This document shows positions 61,118 to 64,000 of a DNA stretch of 64,000 nucleotides, piece after piece (within the stretch, counting starts at the first letter, position 1; each line of letters begins with the position of its first letter). Under the pieces are notes generated by a model. The model saw nothing but the letters and a program-made list of their open reading frames with translations, was not told the origin of the DNA and searched no databases. This DNA is from Polyangium jinanense (GTDB taxonomy: Bacteria; Myxococcota; Polyangia; Polyangiales; Polyangiaceae): NCBI RefSeq assembly GCF_028435365.1, contig NZ_JAGTJJ010000032.1, positions 62,001 to 126,000 on the forward strand, read 5' to 3'. A program made the translations under genes and the position numbers.

Positions 61118-61451
61118 TTCGCTGGGGCCGCCGCGCCGGGGCGCTGCCCCGGTCCCCGCGGGGGCTATTCGCCCCTCGACCCGAACCAGGGCAAGCCCTG
61201 GACCTCAGGGGGAAGAACTGCGCGATGCGCAGTTCTTCCCACAGGCCGGTGGCAAGACCAGGGACAGCGTTGCCAGTCACGGCGGTCTTGGTTGGCAGGG
61301 TCGTACCTGGTCTTGACTCGACCTGTTCGATGAACTGCGCATCGCGCAGTTCATCGACCCCGGGTCCAGCGCTTGCGCTGGTCCGGGTCCAGGGGCGGAT
61401 AGCCCCGGTGGGGCCTGGGGCACAGCCCCAGCGCAGCGGCTCCCAGATGAG
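61118..61451 (-). repeat. Hairpin repeat element, full form (copy G)
   Basis: Inverse orientation, like copy F, and starting right after the MIOX TGA (TTCGCTGGGGCC). It has the GC-rich arm GCCGCCGCGCCGGGGCGC, CCAGGGC-n2-GCCCTGG, the palindrome GGAAGAACTGCGC-n3-inverse (about 61212-61240), GTGGCAAGACCAG, a centre, then the palindrome TCGATGAACTGCGC-n3-inverse (about 61327-61357), CCAGCGCTTGCGCTGG and CTGGGGC-n-GCCCCAGCGCAG, ending at AGATGAG. The terminal inverted repeats seen in copy F are incomplete here. It fills the gap between the MIOX gene and the convergent FGGY kinase gene. Confidence 0.85.
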
Positions 61452-61466
61452 CTCGTTCGCCATCGC

Positions 61467-62879
61467 CTACGAATAAAGCCTTCGATAAAGCTCGATCTGC
61501 CGCTCCTTCGCGGCGCGATACACTTCGGCGACCTCCGGCCGCGGCTCGAAGATTCGCGACGCGGACGGGGCGAGGGATGCGAGGGATCCCAGGCCCCGCG
61601 CCGTGAGCGCCAGCATGGCCGCGCCGCGCATCGTGGCCTCGTCGCCCATGAGATGAACGGGCGTCTGCATCGCGTCCGCGAACATCTGGGCCCAGGCGGG
61701 GGAAGCGGAGAGCGCGCCGCCTCCGGCGTACAGGGCGTCGCTGCCGCCGAGCGCGTCGTGAATCTGCGCGAGCCGCAAAGCGATCGATTCGTACAAGGCC
61801 TGCACGATGTCGCGCGGGGTCGTGGACAGCCGCAAGCCGTGCAGGGTGGCCGTGGCATCCGGCCGATAACCGGGGCTACGTTCTCCCGCGAACATGGGCA
61901 AAACGGTGAGACCGTGCGCGAAGGGCTCGCCAAACACGAGCGGCTCGTCGTCGAGCCTCAGATGCGCGCGCGCCCAGGCGTGGGCATTGCCCCCTTCGCT
62001 CGTGGCCCCTCCGATGAGCTCGCGTGTTTCGTCGATGCGATAGGCCCAGAGCCCCTTCGGCACAGGGCACGGCGGGGTTTCCGCAACACGCATTTGCCGC
62101 AAGGCCGCGGTCGTCCCGACGGTCAGCGACGTGCTTCGAGGCGAAATCGCGCCGCTGCCGACATGCGCCGCCGCGCCGTCCCCGATGGCCGGAAAAAACG
62201 GCGCGTCGCGGAGCGCGGGCCAGCGCTGGGCATGAGCGGGCATGAGGCCCATCTCGGCATGCCGAGAGCCGACCACGGGCGGAAGGTAATCCGGCGTGAG
62301 CCCGAGAATGTTCAGCCATTCAGCCGACCAGCTCCGCGAAGCACGGTCGAGCAGGCCACTCCACGAGGCCACGGAAGAGCTGCACGGGATCTCCCGGCCG
62401 AACCAAGCACGATAGAGATACGTGCCGAAATCGAGCCACGTCGCAGGCATGATCCGCCCGTTCCGAGCATACCAGCGCAGGCGCGCCGGATGATACGCGG
62501 TATGCAACGGGCAGCCCGTCGCCTGATAGAGACGGGCGCCATCGACCTCGGTCCGCAATGCCTCGACATCCGCGGACGGGCGGGTGTCGGCATACGTGAA
62601 CACGGGCGTCACGGGCTGGTTCTCGGCGTCCACGCCGAGCAAATTCCCCACGAACGTCGCCACCGCGACCGCCTCGATCGGCGGAGCGTTCGCCAGGATT
62701 CGATCGACGCACCCTTCGACGGACGCGCGGAGCTTGCGCGCATCCACCTCCGCGGTGCCGTCCGCGGCCACCGTGAAGGCATACGGTTCGGCCGTTTCGC
62801 GGCAGATACGCGCGCTCCCGTCACAAATGGCGGCGCGCACCGACGAGCTGCCGACATCGATCACGAGGACGTGCGCCAT
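61467..62879 (-). CDS. FGGY-family carbohydrate kinase (gluconokinase candidate)
   Basis: This 470-residue protein has the FGGY/actin-fold landmarks: phosphate-1 loop VIDVGSSSVRAAICD, substrate-side TYADTRPSADV, hinge region TSLTVGTTAALR, and adenosine motif LYAGGGALSASPAWAQMFAD. It should phosphorylate a sugar or sugar acid with ATP. FGGY gluconokinases share this size and the DVGSSS-type loop, but xylulo- and other kinases cannot be excluded from motifs alone. In this locus a gluconokinase would finish the route to 6-phosphogluconate (inference). It is convergent with the MIOX gene across repeat copy G, and no FGGY-linked regulator is nearby. Confidence 0.88.
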   Translation of the reverse strand: MAHVLVIDVGSSSVRAAICDGSARICRETAEPYAFTVAADGTAEVDARKLRASVEGCVDRILANAPPIEAVAVATFVGNLLGVDAENQPVTPVFTYADTRPSADVEALRTEVDGARLYQATGCPLHTAYHPARLRWYARNGRIMPATWLDFGTYLYRAWFGREIPCSSSVASWSGLLDRASRSWSAEWLNILGLTPDYLPPVVGSRHAEMGLMPAHAQRWPALRDAPFFPAIGDGAAAHVGSGAISPRSTSLTVGTTAALRQMRVAETPPCPVPKGLWAYRIDETRELIGGATSEGGNAHAWARAHLRLDDEPLVFGEPFAHGLTVLPMFAGERSPGYRPDATATLHGLRLSTTPRDIVQALYESIALRLAQIHDALGGSDALYAGGGALSASPAWAQMFADAMQTPVHLMGDEATMRGAAMLALTARGLGSLASLAPSASRIFEPRPEVAEVYRAAKERQIELYRRLYS

Positions 62880-62958
62880 GGTGCTTTCCTAGCCCGAATC
62901 GCGCCCCGCGGCATCCCGGACCCTTGCCACGGGCGCGACACGCCTGGCAAGCTGAGGC

Positions 62959-63543
62959 ATGGCGTTCGTGGACCTCGTGCCCTTTCCTCGGCGCATGCTC
63001 GTCGCGGCAACGAGCGGGCTCCTCCTGCTGCTCGGTTGCAAAGACCTGGCGCCGGAGAAGCCGAAAAGCGCGGTCGCGGGCATCGGCGCGGCCGCGGCGC
63101 CCCTTCGTCCCCCGCCTCCGTGGCTACCGCCCAATTACACCGAGATTCCCTGGTCCGAAGCGGCCACGCTCATCCAGCGCCAGGAGGTCGACCGCGTGTT
63201 CGGCACCCGGACCCGCCGCGTGTACGTGGTCAAGAGGGAGGGCCAGAAACACTACACCACCGCGCCCAGGCGAGGCGACCTGGCCAAGCTGTTGGCGCAG
63301 ATCCCCCGCGAGGAGCTCAAGTTCCTCTACCGCGACGACATCGAGGAGATCTCCTGGGCAGAGGCCGAGTCCCGCATTCGAAACAAACAGGTGATCTCGG
63401 TCTCGACCTCCCATTTCAACATGGTGTCCCTGAGCATGAAGGGGGGAGCGTATCCCCTCGCCGTCGCGCCCTCGGAGCGCGACGTGCGAAAGCTCATCGA
63501 GGAGGTCGACCCTTCGGGCAACCTCCTCGGCGCGGTCGAGTAG
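62959..63543 (+). CDS. Lipoprotein with an internal duplicated domain, unknown function
   Basis: This 194-residue protein has a lipoprotein signal (LLLLLGC) and a Pro/Ala linker, then two related copies of about 65 residues. Copy 1 begins EIPWSEAATLIQRQEV and copy 2 begins EISWAEAESRIRNKQV; both continue into a beta-stretch with a basic loop and end in a (K/R)LxxxI/V-type helix. The repeat unit is loosely reminiscent of the small periplasmic domain of FtsH-like proteins, but this is weak. The start could be 62959 or 62995. It is divergent from the FGGY kinase gene and has no evident link to sugar metabolism. Confidence 0.7.
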   Translation: MAFVDLVPFPRRMLVAATSGLLLLLGCKDLAPEKPKSAVAGIGAAAAPLRPPPPWLPPNYTEIPWSEAATLIQRQEVDRVFGTRTRRVYVVKREGQKHYTTAPRRGDLAKLLAQIPREELKFLYRDDIEEISWAEAESRIRNKQVISVSTSHFNMVSLSMKGGAYPLAVAPSERDVRKLIEEVDPSGNLLGAVE

Positions 63544-63564
63544 GGCGCCGAACCGTTCGGCGCT

Positions 63565-64000
63565 CTACGCGAAGAGCCCCCGCACGATCGGGACCTCGCG
63601 GATTCGTTTGCCCGTCAAGGCGAACACCGCATTCGCCAGCGCCGGGCCCACCGGCGGCACGCCCGGTTCGCCCACGCCGCACGGAGGCCCGTCGCTCGGC
63701 ACGAGGTCCACGTGGATCTTCCGTGGCACCTCGCCGATCCGCGCGATCCGCGCGTCCCGGAAGTTCGACTGCTCCGTCGCGCCGCCCTTCATGGTGATCC
63801 CGCCGAAAAACGCATTGCTGATCCCCATGACCACCGAGCCCTCCATCTGTGCGCGGGCGCGGTCCTGGTTGACCACCGAGCCGGCATCCATGCAGATCCA
63901 GGCCTCGTCCACGCGGACCTTGTTCCGCTCGTCGGGCACGACGGCCAGCACCACGGCCGTGTACGTGACGAAACTCCGATGCGCGGCGAGCCCGTAGCCG
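63565..64000 (-). CDS. C-terminal part of a molybdopterin-binding oxidoreductase large subunit (isoquinoline 1-oxidoreductase/xanthine dehydrogenase type)
   Basis: The frame enters from beyond the right window edge and ends at 63565, giving the last 144 residues. GYGLAAHRSFVTYTA, the strand VDEAWICMDAGSVVNQD, the loop GSVVMGISNAFFGGIT and the closing CGVGEPGVPPVGPALANA are typical of the catalytic Mo-binding subunit of the xanthine dehydrogenase family, closest in style to the isoquinoline 1-oxidoreductase beta subunit. The Glu in GVGEPG is the conserved catalytic general base of the family. The N-terminal part and any Fe-S subunit lie outside the window. Confidence 0.9.
   Translation of the reverse strand, partial: GYGLAAHRSFVTYTAVVLAVVPDERNKVRVDEAWICMDAGSVVNQDRARAQMEGSVVMGISNAFFGGITMKGGATEQSNFRDARIARIGEVPRKIHVDLVPSDGPPCGVGEPGVPPVGPALANAVFALTGKRIREVPIVRGLFA

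Noticed and set aside
1..64000. tRNA or rRNA genes
   Set aside because: No stretch with a convincing T-loop/acceptor arrangement or rRNA sequence was noticed on either strand; a covariance-model scan would be needed to exclude them fully.

Overview
This window is a high-GC chromosomal segment whose content points to a myxobacterium of the Polyangium/Sorangium type (inference). The signs are four eukaryote-like Ser/Thr kinase or kinase-like proteins in 64 kb (two over 1,000 residues, one 1,972-residue kinase-like/ATPase/histidine-kinase fusion), many lipoproteins with Gly- or Pro-rich linkers, beta-propellers, and long secreted proteins of unknown function. No rRNA, tRNA, phage, integrase, transposase or CRISPR array was recognised.

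Layout. 1-8.8 kb: the end of an unknown gene, a SUMF1-fold lipoprotein, two SDR enzymes, a V8-like protease paired with a 987-residue secreted protein, a GH1-family lipoprotein whose nucleophile position is Gly, and an FKBP isomerase. 8.9-17.1 kb: a minus-strand signalling run (kinase-STAND-propeller; an 80-residue protein; kinase-FHA-like-degenerate GGDEF-like), bounded by a 43-bp tandem repeat. 17.3-24 kb: a plus-strand run of secreted proteins around a membrane-anchored kinase. 24.4-30.7 kb: an AraC regulator and a five-gene run (two methyltransferases, deacetylase, glycosyltransferase, DUF3943-like outer-membrane protein) that looks like surface-glycan work. 30.9-44.1 kb: assorted enzymes and surface proteins, including an M20 peptidase, PfpI/DJ-1, EthD, a zinc metallopeptidase, alpha/beta hydrolase, HCCA isomerase, rhomboid-TPR, WD40-like protein, penicillin-binding transpeptidase and GTP cyclohydrolase II. 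44.7-53.4 kb: the multidomain sensor kinase, a pyruvyl-transferase-like protein and a FAD oxidoreductase.

53.9-62.9 kb is a coherent sugar-catabolic locus: uronate isomerase (UxaC), SDR mannonate oxidoreductase (UxuB), a LarA-like nickel-racemase homologue, a three-part ABC importer, myo-inositol oxygenase (MIOX) and an FGGY kinase. Read together the genes suggest myo-inositol -> D-glucuronate -> D-fructuronate -> D-mannonate. A C2 epimerisation by the LarA homologue would then give D-gluconate, and the FGGY kinase would give 6-phosphogluconate. No mannonate dehydratase is present in the window. The last two steps are inference, but LarA-type motifs are intact and mannonate and gluconate are C2 epimers.

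The other striking signal is a non-coding dispersed element of about 330-395 bp, present in five near-full copies (about 24.0, 32.0, 44.2, 53.5 and 61.1 kb) plus two short relatives (8.8 and 42.0 kb). Each copy is a chain of hairpins sharing the palindromic core AACTGCGC-n3-GCGCAGTT. All sit in gaps just 3' of a gene. The copy at 53.46 kb has 19-bp terminal inverted repeats, which suggests a MITE-like or REP-like mobile family with no transposase of its own.
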